Notes under the pieces: generated by a model
Databases searched by the model: none
What the model saw: only the letters and a program-made list of their open reading frames with translations
Told to the model about the DNA's origin: nothing
Source of the DNA: Immundisolibacter sp.
GTDB lineage: Bacteria; Pseudomonadota; Gammaproteobacteria; Immundisolibacterales; Immundisolibacteraceae
NCBI RefSeq assembly: GCF_041601295.1
Contig: NZ_JBFIII010000064.1
Coordinates: 1-16,762, forward strand
Reading direction: 5' to 3'
DNA: 16,762 bases
Made by a program: the position numbers and the translations under genes
Part shown: positions 1 through 8,021 of the stretch, in pieces
How positions within the stretch are numbered: the first letter of the stretch is position 1
Layout of the letters: every line of letters starts with the position of its first letter

Positions 1-611
1 ATACGCTCCAGGGCCCGCGCCGCCCATACCAGATTCAATGCCCAGGTGATCGAGCGCGGGTCTTCCATCATGTAGGTGACCAGCTGGCGCATAACGGCCT
101 CATATTCGCGGTCAACCTCCAGATCCTCGCGTTCGACTTCCAGGGCCGCATTCACGTCCAGACGCGCGAAGGCATCCAGTGCCTTGTTCAGCAGGCGTCG
201 CACCAGCTCACCCATCGGACGCATCGGCGGGCGTGAACGACCGGGCTCCAGTTTGGCCAGCTCCAGTACCGTGCGCGCGACCCGTTCGGCCTGATCGCCT
301 ATGCGCTCCAGGTCCGTCACGGTCTTGATGACAGCAAAGATCAGACGCAGATCACCGGCCGCCGGCTGGCGGCGCGCCAGGATGCGGCTGCATTCCTCGT
401 CGAGATTCACTTCCAGCGCGTTGACGTGAGGATCGCGCTCGACCACTGACAGGGCCAGTTCGCAGTTGCTCTCTTCGAGCGCGGTGATGGCGTCCGCGAT
501 CTGTTGCTCCACCACGCCACCCATCTGCAACACGTGACTGCGCAGGTTCTCCAGATCCTGGTTGAACTGCTGCGAAATGTGATGGCCGATGTCGTCCTTT
601 CCGAGCGTCAT
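1..611 (-). CDS. phoU: Phosphate transport/signalling regulator PhoU (3' end cut by window edge)
   Basis: PhoU is a cytoplasmic helical protein that couples the Pst transporter to PhoR and represses the Pho regulon when phosphate is plentiful. The ATG at 609-611 gives a protein opening MTLGKDDIGHHISQQF. About 203 residues are visible, against a usual length near 235-240, so roughly 30-40 residues lie beyond the left edge. The first PhoU repeat motif reads TDLERIGDQAERVA; the second begins at the very edge (ALERI), which fits the two three-helix-bundle repeats of the family. The gene starts 15 nt after the pstB stop, with a modest GGGG-type ribosome site. It is last in pstSCAB-phoU, its usual place. 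Identity is strong; the true C-terminus is not visible. Confidence 0.95.
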   Translation of the reverse strand, partial: MTLGKDDIGHHISQQFNQDLENLRSHVLQMGGVVEQQIADAITALEESNCELALSVVERDPHVNALEVNLDEECSRILARRQPAAGDLRLIFAVIKTVTDLERIGDQAERVARTVLELAKLEPGRSRPPMRPMGELVRRLLNKALDAFARLDVNAALEVEREDLEVDREYEAVMRQLVTYMMEDPRSITWALNLVWAARALER

Positions 612-626
612 GGTGATACCCCGCGG

Positions 627-1436
627 TCAGCCGTAGCGGCCGGTGATGTAGTCTTCAGTCCGCTTCGATCTGGGATTGGTGAAGATGATATTGGTGTCAC
701 CAAATTCCACCAGCTCGCCCAGGTACAAGAATGCTGTGTAGTCGGAGACCCGCGCCGCCTGCTGCATGTTATGGGTGACGATCAGGATGGTCACCTTGTC
801 CTTGAGGCGGTGAATCAGCTCTTCGATATTGGCGGTGGCAATCGGATCCAGCGCCGAGGTCGGTTCGTCGAACAGCATCAGCTCGGGCTCTGTCGCCAGG
901 GCGCGAGCGATGCACAGGCGCTGCTGCTGGCCACCGGACAGGTTGAAGGCCATGTCTTCCAGGCGGTCGCTGACCTCGTCCCAAAGCGAGGCGTCCCGCA
1001 ACGCCGTTTCCACCTTCTCGGCCAGCACTCGCCGGCTGCGCTCGCCCCGAACCCGCAGCCCGTAGGCCACGTTCTCGAAAATCGACTTCGGAAACGGGTT
1101 CGGCTTCTGAAACACCATACCGATACGCATCCGCACTTCGATTGGGTCCACCGACCGGTCGAGGATGTTGACGCCGTCCGGCTGGAACACGATCCCGCCA
1201 CTGTAGCGGCTGCCGTCGTATAAATCGTGCATACGGTTGAAGCAGCGCAGAAAGGTCGACTTGCCGCAGCCTGACGGGCCGATCAACGCAGTGACCCGAT
1301 TGGCCGCCACCGGCAGGCTGACGCTCTTCAAGGCCTGAAATTCACCATAATAAAAATCGAGGTCGCGCGCCTCGGCCTTGAGTGGTGGCAAGGCCGCGTC
1401 GAGCGACTGGGTGACGGTGCCAACTGACATGTCCAT
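627..1436 (-). CDS. pstB: Phosphate ABC transporter ATP-binding protein PstB
   Basis: ATPase of the high-affinity phosphate importer, acting at the inner face of the cytoplasmic membrane with PstC and PstA. In the 269-residue protein I see Walker A GPSGCGKS (53-60), Q-loop Q110 in MVFQKPNPFP, signature LSGGQQQR (166-173), Walker B LMLFDEPTSALDP (186-198), H-loop H222 in THNMQQ, and the usual PstB ending YITGRYG. I chose the ATG at 1434-1436 because AGGGA lies about 7 nt upstream. An ATG six bases later, or one at 1452-1454 that would overlap the end of pstA, are alternatives. The reading frame stays open well into pstA, but that part shows no PstB similarity. It starts 11 nt after pstA and is probably co-transcribed. 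Confidence 0.95.
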   Translation of the reverse strand: MDMSVGTVTQSLDAALPPLKAEARDLDFYYGEFQALKSVSLPVAANRVTALIGPSGCGKSTFLRCFNRMHDLYDGSRYSGGIVFQPDGVNILDRSVDPIEVRMRIGMVFQKPNPFPKSIFENVAYGLRVRGERSRRVLAEKVETALRDASLWDEVSDRLEDMAFNLSGGQQQRLCIARALATEPELMLFDEPTSALDPIATANIEELIHRLKDKVTILIVTHNMQQAARVSDYTAFLYLGELVEFGDTNIIFTNPRSKRTEDYITGRYG

Positions 1437-1447
1437 CGCGACGTCCC

Positions 1448-2368
1448 TCACCATTTGATCCGTTTGCGGTAGCGCACGCGCAACCAGATGGCCGCCGCGT
1501 TCATCACCAGGGTCATCACTACCAGCACCATGCCCGCAGCGGCGGCATTCTCCTGGAATGCCACCTGGGGACGCGACAGCCAGTTGAACATCTGTATCGG
1601 CATCACCGTGAATGGCGAGGTGAGCCACTCGAAGGAGATGAACGGGAAATCCCCTGTCACCGGGGCTGGCGGCAGGAAGGCGATAAACGTCAGCGCGCCG
1701 ATGGTGATGATCGGCGCGGTTTCGCCGATGGCGCGCGCCAGACCGATGATCACGCCGGTCAGGATACCGCCGGTCGAATACGGCACCACGTGGTCGCGCA
1801 CCGTCTGCCAGCGGGTGGAGCCCAGCGCGTAGGCGCCCTCGCGGATACTGCCCGGTATGGCGCGGATGGCCTCGCGTGTAGAGACAATGATGACCGGCAG
1901 AATAAGCAGCGCCAGAGTAAGACCGGCCGTGAGAATGCTCTGGCCCAGGCCCAGGCCGTACACGAACAGGCCAAGCGCCAGCAGACCATAGACGATGGAC
2001 GGCACACCGGCCAGGTTGGTGACATTGATCTCAATAATCTCGGTCACCCAGTTACGCCGCGCGTACTCTTCCAGGTACACGCCGGCGGCGATGCCGAGCG
2101 GAATAGCCGCCAGCGCCGTCACCAACATCACCAGGCTGGAACCGACCAGGGCACTCAGGATGCCGGCCCGGGCTGCCCGGCGCGACGGAAAGTTGCTGAA
2201 AAAATCCCAGTTCAGCCGGCCGGCACCGTCGTGCACGAGGCCGGCCAGTAATACAGCCAGGGTCAGCACACCGACCATCAGGCACAGCAACCCGATAATG
2301 ACGAACACCTTGTCCCACTGTTTGCCGCGCCTGACCAAACGGCGCACGGCCTGCGCGTCATATGCCAT
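1448..2368 (-). CDS. pstA: Phosphate ABC transporter permease PstA
   Basis: One of two inner-membrane permease subunits of the PstSCAB phosphate importer. The 306-residue protein is close to the roughly 300 expected. A cytoplasmic N-terminus with basic residues (RRLVRRGKQWDK) precedes the first membrane segment (about 21-44); further hydrophobic segments lie near 69-97, 117-142, 145-165, 198-232 and 277-296. The EAA loop that contacts the ATPase is clear, REGAYALGSTRWQTV (176-190), followed by GLARAIGETAP (209-219). The ATG at 2366-2368 shares its first base with the pstC stop (TGATG), so the two are probably translationally coupled. A TTG directly upstream is possible but less likely. The C-terminus is very basic (RVRYRKRIKW), as expected on the cytoplasmic side. 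Confidence 0.95.
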   Translation of the reverse strand: MAYDAQAVRRLVRRGKQWDKVFVIIGLLCLMVGVLTLAVLLAGLVHDGAGRLNWDFFSNFPSRRAARAGILSALVGSSLVMLVTALAAIPLGIAAGVYLEEYARRNWVTEIIEINVTNLAGVPSIVYGLLALGLFVYGLGLGQSILTAGLTLALLILPVIIVSTREAIRAIPGSIREGAYALGSTRWQTVRDHVVPYSTGGILTGVIIGLARAIGETAPIITIGALTFIAFLPPAPVTGDFPFISFEWLTSPFTVMPIQMFNWLSRPQVAFQENAAAAGMVLVVMTLVMNAAAIWLRVRYRKRIKW

Positions 2369-3336
2369 CAATAAGCCTCGCGGAAACGCTTGCGCACCAG
2401 GTGTCCCAGCACATTGAACAACAGGGTCATCAGCACCAGCACCAGGCCAGCGGCGAAGATGCTCTGGTACTCCAGGCTGCCATGGGGCAGGTCACCGAGC
2501 GCCACCTGCACGATATAGGCGGTAATCGTGGCCCCGGACTCACGCGGGTCAAAGGTGAAATTCGGCTGCTGGCCGGCGGCAACCGCGACCACCATGGTCT
2601 CCCCGATGGCTCGCGAAATTCCGAGGATATAGGCCGCCACCACGCCCGAGGTGGCCGCCGGCATGACCACCTTCAGCGCCGTCTGCAACCGCGTTGCACC
2701 CATCGCGTATGAACCCTCGCGCATATGCATGGGCACCGCGCGCATGGCGTCCTCGGCCACGGAACTCACGTAGGGAATGATCATGATGCCGATCACCAGG
2801 CCTGGCCCCAGCATGTTGAAACCGGGCAGGTCCGGCATGAACCACTGCAATGCGGGCGTCACCATCAGCAGCGCGAAGTAGCCGAACACCACGGTCGGAA
2901 TGCCGGCCAACAACTCCAGCACCGGCTTGACGATTTCACGCGTGCGGTAGCCCGCGAATTCGCTCAGGTAGATCGCCGTCACGGTGCCAACCGGCACCGC
3001 CAGCAGCAGGGCAACACCGGTGGTCGTCAGCGTGCCGGCCACCAACGGCGCAATGCCGTAGTGCTTGTCGGCAAACATGATGGTCCACTGGGTGTCGGTC
3101 AGAAAATCCCTCAGCGGCACATGTTCAAAGAACGACAACGACTCGTAAAACAGAATGCCGATGATGGCAACGGTCACCGCCACGGCAGAGAACGCCGCCA
3201 GGAACAGTAAGCCCTCGATCAGCCGCTCACCCCAGTGGCGAAGCGCCCGATGGGAAAAGCGATCGGACTGGATAGCGGTGGACGCGGTATTCACAGGGCT
3301 GACTACAGAAGGGCTGGCGCGGTTCCGGGGCGGCAA
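2368..3336 (-). CDS. pstC: Phosphate ABC transporter permease PstC
   Basis: Second permease subunit of the phosphate importer. The 322-residue protein has a hydrophilic N-terminal leader of about 38 residues, then membrane segments near 40-63, 96-127, 135-160, 175-195, 228-252 and 290-313. The EAA loop is REGSYAMGATRLQT (206-219), followed by ISRAIGETMVV (240-250), as in PstC. The start is uncertain. The frame opens after a TAA, and the first usable codon is a TTG at 3334-3336 with AGG six bases upstream; a GTG at 3292-3294 would shorten the N-terminus by 14 residues but has no visible ribosome site. It lies 106 nt after pstS; I see no clear terminator in that gap. Confidence 0.92.
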   Translation of the reverse strand: MPPRNRASPSVVSPVNTASTAIQSDRFSHRALRHWGERLIEGLLFLAAFSAVAVTVAIIGILFYESLSFFEHVPLRDFLTDTQWTIMFADKHYGIAPLVAGTLTTTGVALLLAVPVGTVTAIYLSEFAGYRTREIVKPVLELLAGIPTVVFGYFALLMVTPALQWFMPDLPGFNMLGPGLVIGIMIIPYVSSVAEDAMRAVPMHMREGSYAMGATRLQTALKVVMPAATSGVVAAYILGISRAIGETMVVAVAAGQQPNFTFDPRESGATITAYIVQVALGDLPHGSLEYQSIFAAGLVLVLMTLLFNVLGHLVRKRFREAY

Positions 3337-3442
3337 ACTTTACCTGAAGCGGTGATCTGGCAGGGCAATCTGCAGCGCCTGTGATGCCTCGGCCGGGGCC
3401 GGGGAGCGCACGCAGTACTTCCCAAACACGACCTCCGGCCGC

Positions 3443-4459
3443 TCAGAGCTCGCCCTCGCGCTTGAGCAGTTCTTCCACTTTCAGGCCGACCTCGGATGCA
3501 CCACCAAAACCGGTCCCGAGCTTGCCGCCCTGAAAGTTTTTCACGGCCAGCGCGTACGCGGCAGACGGCAGGTTCACGTATCCCACCTCCTTGGCCAGTT
3601 CGCCGCCTTCCTTCAGGTAGAACTCGACAAACTCCCGCACTTCCGGGCGGCGCGTGGCCTTCTGCTTCACGTAGATAAAGACCGGGCGGGACAAGGGTTG
3701 ATAGGTGCCGTTGTTTACCGTTTCCATCGACGGTAATACTTGCGCCGAGCCTGCATTGGCCTTGATCGGCACCGCCTTGAGCTTGTTCTTGTTTTCCTCG
3801 TAGTAGGCGAGGCCGAAATATCCGACCGCACCCTTGTCACGGGACACGAACTGCACGGTCACATTGTCATCCTCGCTGGCCTGGTAATCGCCCCGGGACG
3901 ACTTGGCCTTGCCAACAACCGCTTCGGTGAAATAGTCGAAGGTGCCGGAGTCGGCGCCAGCGCCGGCCAGCTTCAGGGGCATGTCCGGGAACCCGTCCCG
4001 GATTTGCTTCCAACTGGTCACCTTGCCTTGGGCGAGAGGCTCCCACATCTTTTTCAATTCCTCCACCGTCAGGTAGTCGACGAAATCGTTGTCCTTGCTG
4101 ACCACCACGGTGATGGCGTCATACGCAACAGGCAGCTCGATGTACTTGACACCGGCCTGGGCACAGGCAGTCATTTCCTCACGCAGAATCGGCCGTGAGG
4201 CGTTGGAGATATCGGTTTCGCCGCGGCAAAAGCGCTTAAAGCCGCCGCCCGTGCCGGAGATGCCCACCGTGACCCGGTTGCCGGTGGCGATCTGAAATTC
4301 TTCGGCCACCGCCTCGGTGATGGGATAAACCGTGCTTGAGCCATCTATCTTGATCAAACCGGCGGCATCGGCCACGACGGGCGAAAAACAGCCGGCCAGA
4401 GCGGTCAGAAAACCAGCCACCCGCACGCGGGCCCGAATGGAATCAGAAAAACGCTGCAT
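3443..4459 (-). CDS. pstS: Phosphate-binding protein PstS (SphX-type)
   Basis: Captures phosphate outside the inner membrane and delivers it to PstC/PstA. The 338-residue protein has an arginine-rich n-region, a hydrophobic stretch (about 12-23), and mature sequence with the PstS/SphX motifs DGSSTVYPITEA (39-50), GTGGGFKRFCRGETDI (69-84) and AGADSGTFDYF (167-177), which contribute phosphate contacts in this family. The signal is ambiguous: L21-A22-G23-C24 forms a lipobox, while ADA (30-32) suits ordinary signal peptidase, so it may be a lipoprotein. I chose the ATG at 4457-4459 because GGAG lies 8 nt upstream; the frame is open further upstream, but that would place a hydrophilic tail before the signal. 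A Pho box lies about 55 nt upstream of the start. Confidence 0.95.
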   Translation of the reverse strand: MQRFSDSIRARVRVAGFLTALAGCFSPVVADAAGLIKIDGSSTVYPITEAVAEEFQIATGNRVTVGISGTGGGFKRFCRGETDISNASRPILREEMTACAQAGVKYIELPVAYDAITVVVSKDNDFVDYLTVEELKKMWEPLAQGKVTSWKQIRDGFPDMPLKLAGAGADSGTFDYFTEAVVGKAKSSRGDYQASEDDNVTVQFVSRDKGAVGYFGLAYYEENKNKLKAVPIKANAGSAQVLPSMETVNNGTYQPLSRPVFIYVKQKATRRPEVREFVEFYLKEGGELAKEVGYVNLPSAAYALAVKNFQGGKLGTGFGGASEVGLKVEELLKREGEL

Positions 4460-4513
4460 CGAGAGTGCTCCATGAGTAAGCAGGAAACATCGGCTGTCGG
4501 AAGTGTGGGCGAG

Positions 4514-4546
4514 CAATGTGACAGTCGCGTTACAGGCCGGCGTCAG
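4514..4546 (-). promoter_or_regulatory. Pho box upstream of pstS (three 11-bp-phased repeats)
   Basis: On the minus strand, reading from 4546 down, there are three 7-mers each followed by 4 bases: CTGACGC (5 of 7 match to CTGTCAC), CTGTAAC (6 of 7) and CTGTCAC (7 of 7). The first CTG of each is at 4546, 4535 and 4524, exactly 11 bp apart, as PhoB requires. The outermost unit overlaps the stop codon of the porin gene. Ten bases after the last 7-mer is CACACT (4507-4502), a poor but correctly placed -10 by comparison with the E. coli phoA promoter layout. This implies PhoB-activated transcription of pstSCAB-phoU. Confidence 0.85.
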
Positions 4547-5808
4547 AACTTCGCCTCGACATCCATCTGCAGGGTGCTGACCCCGGCATCGTCGGTAAAC
4601 CGGCTTGCGACATCCGACTGCGCCCGAAAATAGCTGGCGCCGACGGCGAAATTCTTGCTCAGGTCATATTTCAGCTTCAGCTTGTGGCCGCGCGAGCCAA
4701 CGTAGCCGGCAGCAAAATCGGAGTCGGCAAACGCCCCGACCACGCCGTTGCGCTGGACGTCGCGGTAGTTGTAATCGACGCCAACATCAAACAGGCGCGT
4801 CATGATGCCGACCAACCAGGCCTGGTCCTGGCCCTTGTCCACGCCCCGTGCCGCGCCGTTAAGCACGTACTGGCCGTATACCGACAACGGCAGCGGCAAG
4901 CCGATCAGGTCGAGTTGACCGAATGCCTCGTACAGCCGGAACTCGTCAGTGGTATTGCCGTTGGCGCGCAGGGCGCCCGTACCCGGCGCGTCTTCATCAT
5001 TGTCGTAGCCGAACACACTGCCGCCGAGCGTCACCTTCACGCTGTCGGCGGGGGCAAGGCGCGCGCCGACCTGACCGGCATACAGGCGCAGGTCATGCTC
5101 GAACTGCACGCCCTCGCCGTCGATGTTGTCCTGCAGCACGAAGTAGCCGGCGCTGCCGAACAGCTCGGCGTCGCCGAATTGGCGCTTGTAGGTCGCCGCC
5201 GCGCCCTCGGGGTTGACGTCGCTGTCCCAGATCACGTCCCCGACGCTGAGCCACGGCTGCTTCATCTTGCCGCCGAACACGTTCAGGCCCGGCACCTGCA
5301 GCGGGTGATAGTCGATATAGGCCAGGTCCAGCCACAGATCTTTCTTGCTGAAGTAATCACTCATGTCCTGGTTGGTGGAGCGGGCCTCCTTGCCGCCACC
5401 CGATGCAATCTGGATGCCGGCCTCGACCTCGGGATTGACCTGGCTGAAGGCGCCCAGACGAGCCCGGATACGCTGACGGTCCTTGTCGCGGCCGCCATTG
5501 TCCAGCTCGTCCTCGATGTGGATGTTCTCGTAACGTACTCGCACGTCGCCCTTGAGCTGGGTATTGGCGGCCCAGGCCAGCTTCTGCTCCAGCGCTGCTA
5601 GTTGTTCGGACTTGACCTGCTTGCCGGCGGCGCGCTGCGCGGCCTTGGTTTCGCGCGCCAGATCGGCGGACAGCTCGGCATGCTGGGCGGCCGTGATCGA
5701 GCCGTTGGCGAGCAACATGTCAAGCAATTTGCCATCGACCGAGGCGCTGGCCGGGATGGCAGCTGCCAATAGCAGGCCACCACAAAAACTTGCCATCAAA
5801 GAACGCAT
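4543..5808 (-). CDS. Putative outer-membrane porin (Porin_5-like beta-barrel)
   Basis: A 421-residue predicted outer-membrane porin. It begins with a signal peptide (hydrophobic core about 9-20, likely cut after ASA near residue 23). A short helical domain follows (GKLLDMLLANGSITAAQHAEL), then a charged, probably coiled stretch to about residue 75. The barrel starts near QLKGDVRVRYENI (84-96). The chain ends in a terminal phenylalanine (VEAKF), the usual barrel-assembly signal. The short helical domain and the RVRYE/RQRIRARLG opening resemble the 'putative porin' family (Pfam Porin_5); I do not see OprP/OprO-type features. GGGAG lies 7 nt before the ATG at 5806-5808. It sits between phoR and pstS, so a role under phosphate starvation is plausible, but the substrate cannot be read from the sequence. 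Confidence 0.85.
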   Translation of the reverse strand: MRSLMASFCGGLLLAAAIPASASVDGKLLDMLLANGSITAAQHAELSADLARETKAAQRAAGKQVKSEQLAALEQKLAWAANTQLKGDVRVRYENIHIEDELDNGGRDKDRQRIRARLGAFSQVNPEVEAGIQIASGGGKEARSTNQDMSDYFSKKDLWLDLAYIDYHPLQVPGLNVFGGKMKQPWLSVGDVIWDSDVNPEGAAATYKRQFGDAELFGSAGYFVLQDNIDGEGVQFEHDLRLYAGQVGARLAPADSVKVTLGGSVFGYDNDEDAPGTGALRANGNTTDEFRLYEAFGQLDLIGLPLPLSVYGQYVLNGAARGVDKGQDQAWLVGIMTRLFDVGVDYNYRDVQRNGVVGAFADSDFAAGYVGSRGHKLKLKYDLSKNFAVGASYFRAQSDVASRFTDDAGVSTLQMDVEAKF

Positions 5809-5831
5809 ATTGGGACTCCCTGATTATGCCG

Positions 5832-5851
5832 GGGTGACATGCGCGTCACCC
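5832..5851. promoter_or_regulatory. 7-bp inverted repeat upstream of the porin gene
   Basis: The arms GGGTGAC (5832-5838) and GTCACCC (5845-5851) are perfect inverse complements separated by 6 bases, 24 bases upstream of the porin start codon. It could be a protein-binding dyad or a small hairpin in the porin leader. There is no T-tract, so it is not an intrinsic terminator of phoR. TGTCAC inside it recalls a Pho box half, but the partner unit 11 bp away matches poorly. Confidence 0.4.
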
Positions 5852-5943
5852 GAAAACACTCTGGCCACCGTCGGCGCGGCAAACGATCGGCGGGTAGCCG
5901 TCGTCAACCGCAGCCAGTGTTGCAGGGATTTATGACCGGAAGA

Positions 5944-7272
5944 TTACGGCGCCGGGTCGACAGCAGCAGCCGTCGCGCAAGCCACGCGCCGTGACAGGCC
6001 GGCCGGAAACACGCAGCTGAACGTGCTGCCCTGGCCAAGTTCGCTGGTGATCCGCAACTCGGCGCCGTGTCTGGCCAGCGCGTGCTTGACGATCGCCAGC
6101 CCAAGCCCGGTACCGCCAAGCGCCCGCGAGCGGCTGGCATCAACGCGATAAAAGCGCTCGCTCAGGCGCGGCAGGTGCTCAGGGGCGATGCCTTCGCCAT
6201 GGTCCTGCACCTCCAGCAACGCGCCGCCGCCGTGCGCCCGCCAACGAATATTGACCACGCAACCGTCCGGCGTGTGCTGTATGGCATTGCTGATCAGGTT
6301 GGTGAACGCGCTGCGCAGTTCGAGTTCGTTGCCGCGCAGCCACAACGCGGGGTCAGCATCAAGATCAATGCGGTGTCCGTGGCTACCGCTGAGCACCAGC
6401 GCCTCGCCGCGTATCGACTTCAACAGGGTCGGCACATCGAGGTCGCTGTCCATGCCGCGCGTGCCGTCGCCCTCCAGACGCGCCAGGATCAACATGTCGT
6501 CAACGATGTGCTGCATGCGCAAGGTCTGCTGGTTCATCAGCTCCAGTGGCCGCTGCCAGCGCTGCGGCACGGCGGCCATGTCGCTGGTGAGCGTTTCCAG
6601 GAAGCCGTGGACCACCGTCAGCGGCGTGCGCAGCTCGTGCGAGGCATTGGCCACGAAGTCCCGACGGATTTGCTCCAAGCGCTGGACCTGGGTGATATCG
6701 CGCACCACCAGCAAGACCCGGCCGTGTCCGAAGCTGACCAACTGCGCGTGCAGGGCCAGGTCGTTGCGTACCGGGGACAAAAATTCGACCCCATCCGCGC
6801 GCGCGCCCTGGCCATTGAAATAGCTCGCGAAGTCCGGGTGACGCACAACATTCGTGATGCGCTGGCCCAGATCCCGCGGCGTACTCAGACCCAGCAGGCG
6901 CTCAGCCGCCTCGTTGCACCAGTCAATGCGACCGCCGTCACCGAGCACCACCGCCGCGTCCGGCAAGGCAGCACTTGAATCCTCGAAGCGCTGCACGATC
7001 TGCGTCAGTCTGCGGCGGCCAGCCAGGGCCTCGCGGCGCGCCCGGTGCAGACGCTCGAACAGATCGCCCCACAAGCCCAGTGACTCGGGTGTGTCACCGT
7101 CGCGGCGCAGACTGTGGCCAAGTCTGAGCACGTTGCGCAGGTGCCAGCCGGCGTACAGCGCCAAACCGGCGACCGCACCGTTGCTTCCGTTACCCGCAAC
7201 CAGCCCGAGGATGAACCCCGCCGTTATCAGCCCGCCGCCGATGGCGGCTTCGGCAAGCCAGCCGCCGGCCAT
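5944..7272 (-). CDS. phoR: Phosphate regulon sensor histidine kinase PhoR
   Basis: Membrane-associated histidine kinase that phosphorylates PhoB when phosphate is scarce. In 442 residues I see two short hydrophobic segments (about 11-29 and 33-46) with almost no periplasmic loop, a linker, a PAS domain (about 100-190), and the H-box NASHELRTPLTV with H212. The catalytic domain follows: N-box NLISNAIQH (325-333), G1 DHGEGI (357-362), F-box RFYRV (373-377) and G2 GGTGLGL (386-392). The near absence of a sensor loop fits PhoR, which reads transporter state through PhoU rather than phosphate directly. The ATG at 7270-7272 begins 3 nt after the phoB stop, so the pair is one unit. All kinase residues are present. 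Confidence 0.95.
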   Translation of the reverse strand: MAGGWLAEAAIGGGLITAGFILGLVAGNGSNGAVAGLALYAGWHLRNVLRLGHSLRRDGDTPESLGLWGDLFERLHRARREALAGRRRLTQIVQRFEDSSAALPDAAVVLGDGGRIDWCNEAAERLLGLSTPRDLGQRITNVVRHPDFASYFNGQGARADGVEFLSPVRNDLALHAQLVSFGHGRVLLVVRDITQVQRLEQIRRDFVANASHELRTPLTVVHGFLETLTSDMAAVPQRWQRPLELMNQQTLRMQHIVDDMLILARLEGDGTRGMDSDLDVPTLLKSIRGEALVLSGSHGHRIDLDADPALWLRGNELELRSAFTNLISNAIQHTPDGCVVNIRWRAHGGGALLEVQDHGEGIAPEHLPRLSERFYRVDASRSRALGGTGLGLAIVKHALARHGAELRITSELGQGSTFSCVFPAGLSRRVACATAAAVDPAP

Positions 7273-7275
7273 CGG

Positions 7276-7965
7276 TCAATGCCCCGCCGACAACCGATAA
7301 CCGGCTCCGCGCACGGTCTGGATCAGCTGATCCTTGCAGGCCGGGGCCAGGGCCTCGCGCAGTCGACGCACGTGCACGTCCACCGTGCGTTCCTCGATAT
7401 ACACATTGCGTCCCCACACCTGATCGATAAGCTGACCGCGACTGTAAACACGATCCGGGTGGGCCATCAGGAACTGCAACAACCGGAATTCGGTGGGTCC
7501 GAGCTTCAGATCCGCGCCTTGCGCCGCGACCCGGTGGCTGACCGGATCCAGCGACAATCCGTCAACCGCAAGCGCCTCACCGGCGGCGTGGGGCGCGCTG
7601 CGGCGCAGCACAGCCTTGATGCGAGCGGCCAGCTCCCGGGGCGAGAACGGCTTGGTCATGTAGTCGTCAGCACCCGCATCCAGGCCGGTTACCACCTCTG
7701 CCTCCTGGGTGCGGGCGGTCAGCATGATGATCGGGATTTCGCGTGTGCCCGGATCACGCTTCAGTTCACGCGCAAACTCGATGCCGCTTTGGCCCGGCAG
7801 CATCCAGTCCAGGACAATCAGGTCCGGGTTGCAGTCCGCAACCAGGGCACGGGCCCGGCGCACATCGCCAGCCACATCGCATGCGTAGCCGTGCCCGGCC
7901 AGGGCGAAACCGATCATTTCACGAATGGCCGGCTCGTCTTCGACAATCAGAACGCGTATCGACAT
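7276..7965 (-). CDS. phoB: Phosphate regulon response regulator PhoB
   Basis: Two-domain transcription activator (229 residues, the same length as the E. coli protein). The receiver domain shows the acidic pair in VEDEP (9-11), phosphoacceptor D53 in VLDWMLP, T83 in LTART and K105 in TKPFSP. The C-terminal winged helix of the OmpR/PhoB class ends with the recognition helix in ERTVDVHVRRLREAL and the wing QTVRGAGYRLS. The start MSIRVLIVEDE at 7963-7965 matches the family; its ribosome site is weak (GGCGGG). It is followed immediately by phoR and preceded, 56 nt upstream, by a three-unit Pho box, so it very probably activates its own transcription. Confidence 0.96.
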   Translation of the reverse strand: MSIRVLIVEDEPAIREMIGFALAGHGYACDVAGDVRRARALVADCNPDLIVLDWMLPGQSGIEFARELKRDPGTREIPIIMLTARTQEAEVVTGLDAGADDYMTKPFSPRELAARIKAVLRRSAPHAAGEALAVDGLSLDPVSHRVAAQGADLKLGPTEFRLLQFLMAHPDRVYSRGQLIDQVWGRNVYIEERTVDVHVRRLREALAPACKDQLIQTVRGAGYRLSAGH

Positions 7966-8021
7966 AGGCGCCCGCCGCTTGGGTGGAAATCACTGACCAG
8001 TGAAGCTCATGGGTAGGGCCA

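Noticed and set aside
504..1223. Long plus-strand open frame opposite pstB
   Set aside because: It mirrors pstB on the other strand, has histidine/valine-rich composition typical of antisense shadows in high-GC DNA, and shows no recognisable domain.
3337..3442. Stem-loop attenuator between pstS and pstC
   Set aside because: The gap is GC-rich with repeated CCGG-type runs, but I could not draw a stem longer than a few pairs followed by a T-run.
4684..5601. 305-codon plus-strand open frame opposite the porin gene
   Set aside because: The minus-strand porin has a signal peptide, barrel and terminal phenylalanine; the plus-strand translation has none of these and no ribosome site.
5823..5828. 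CATAAT as the -10 of the porin promoter
   Set aside because: The start of transcription would fall inside the GGGAG ribosome site, leaving no usable leader, and no -35 is present.
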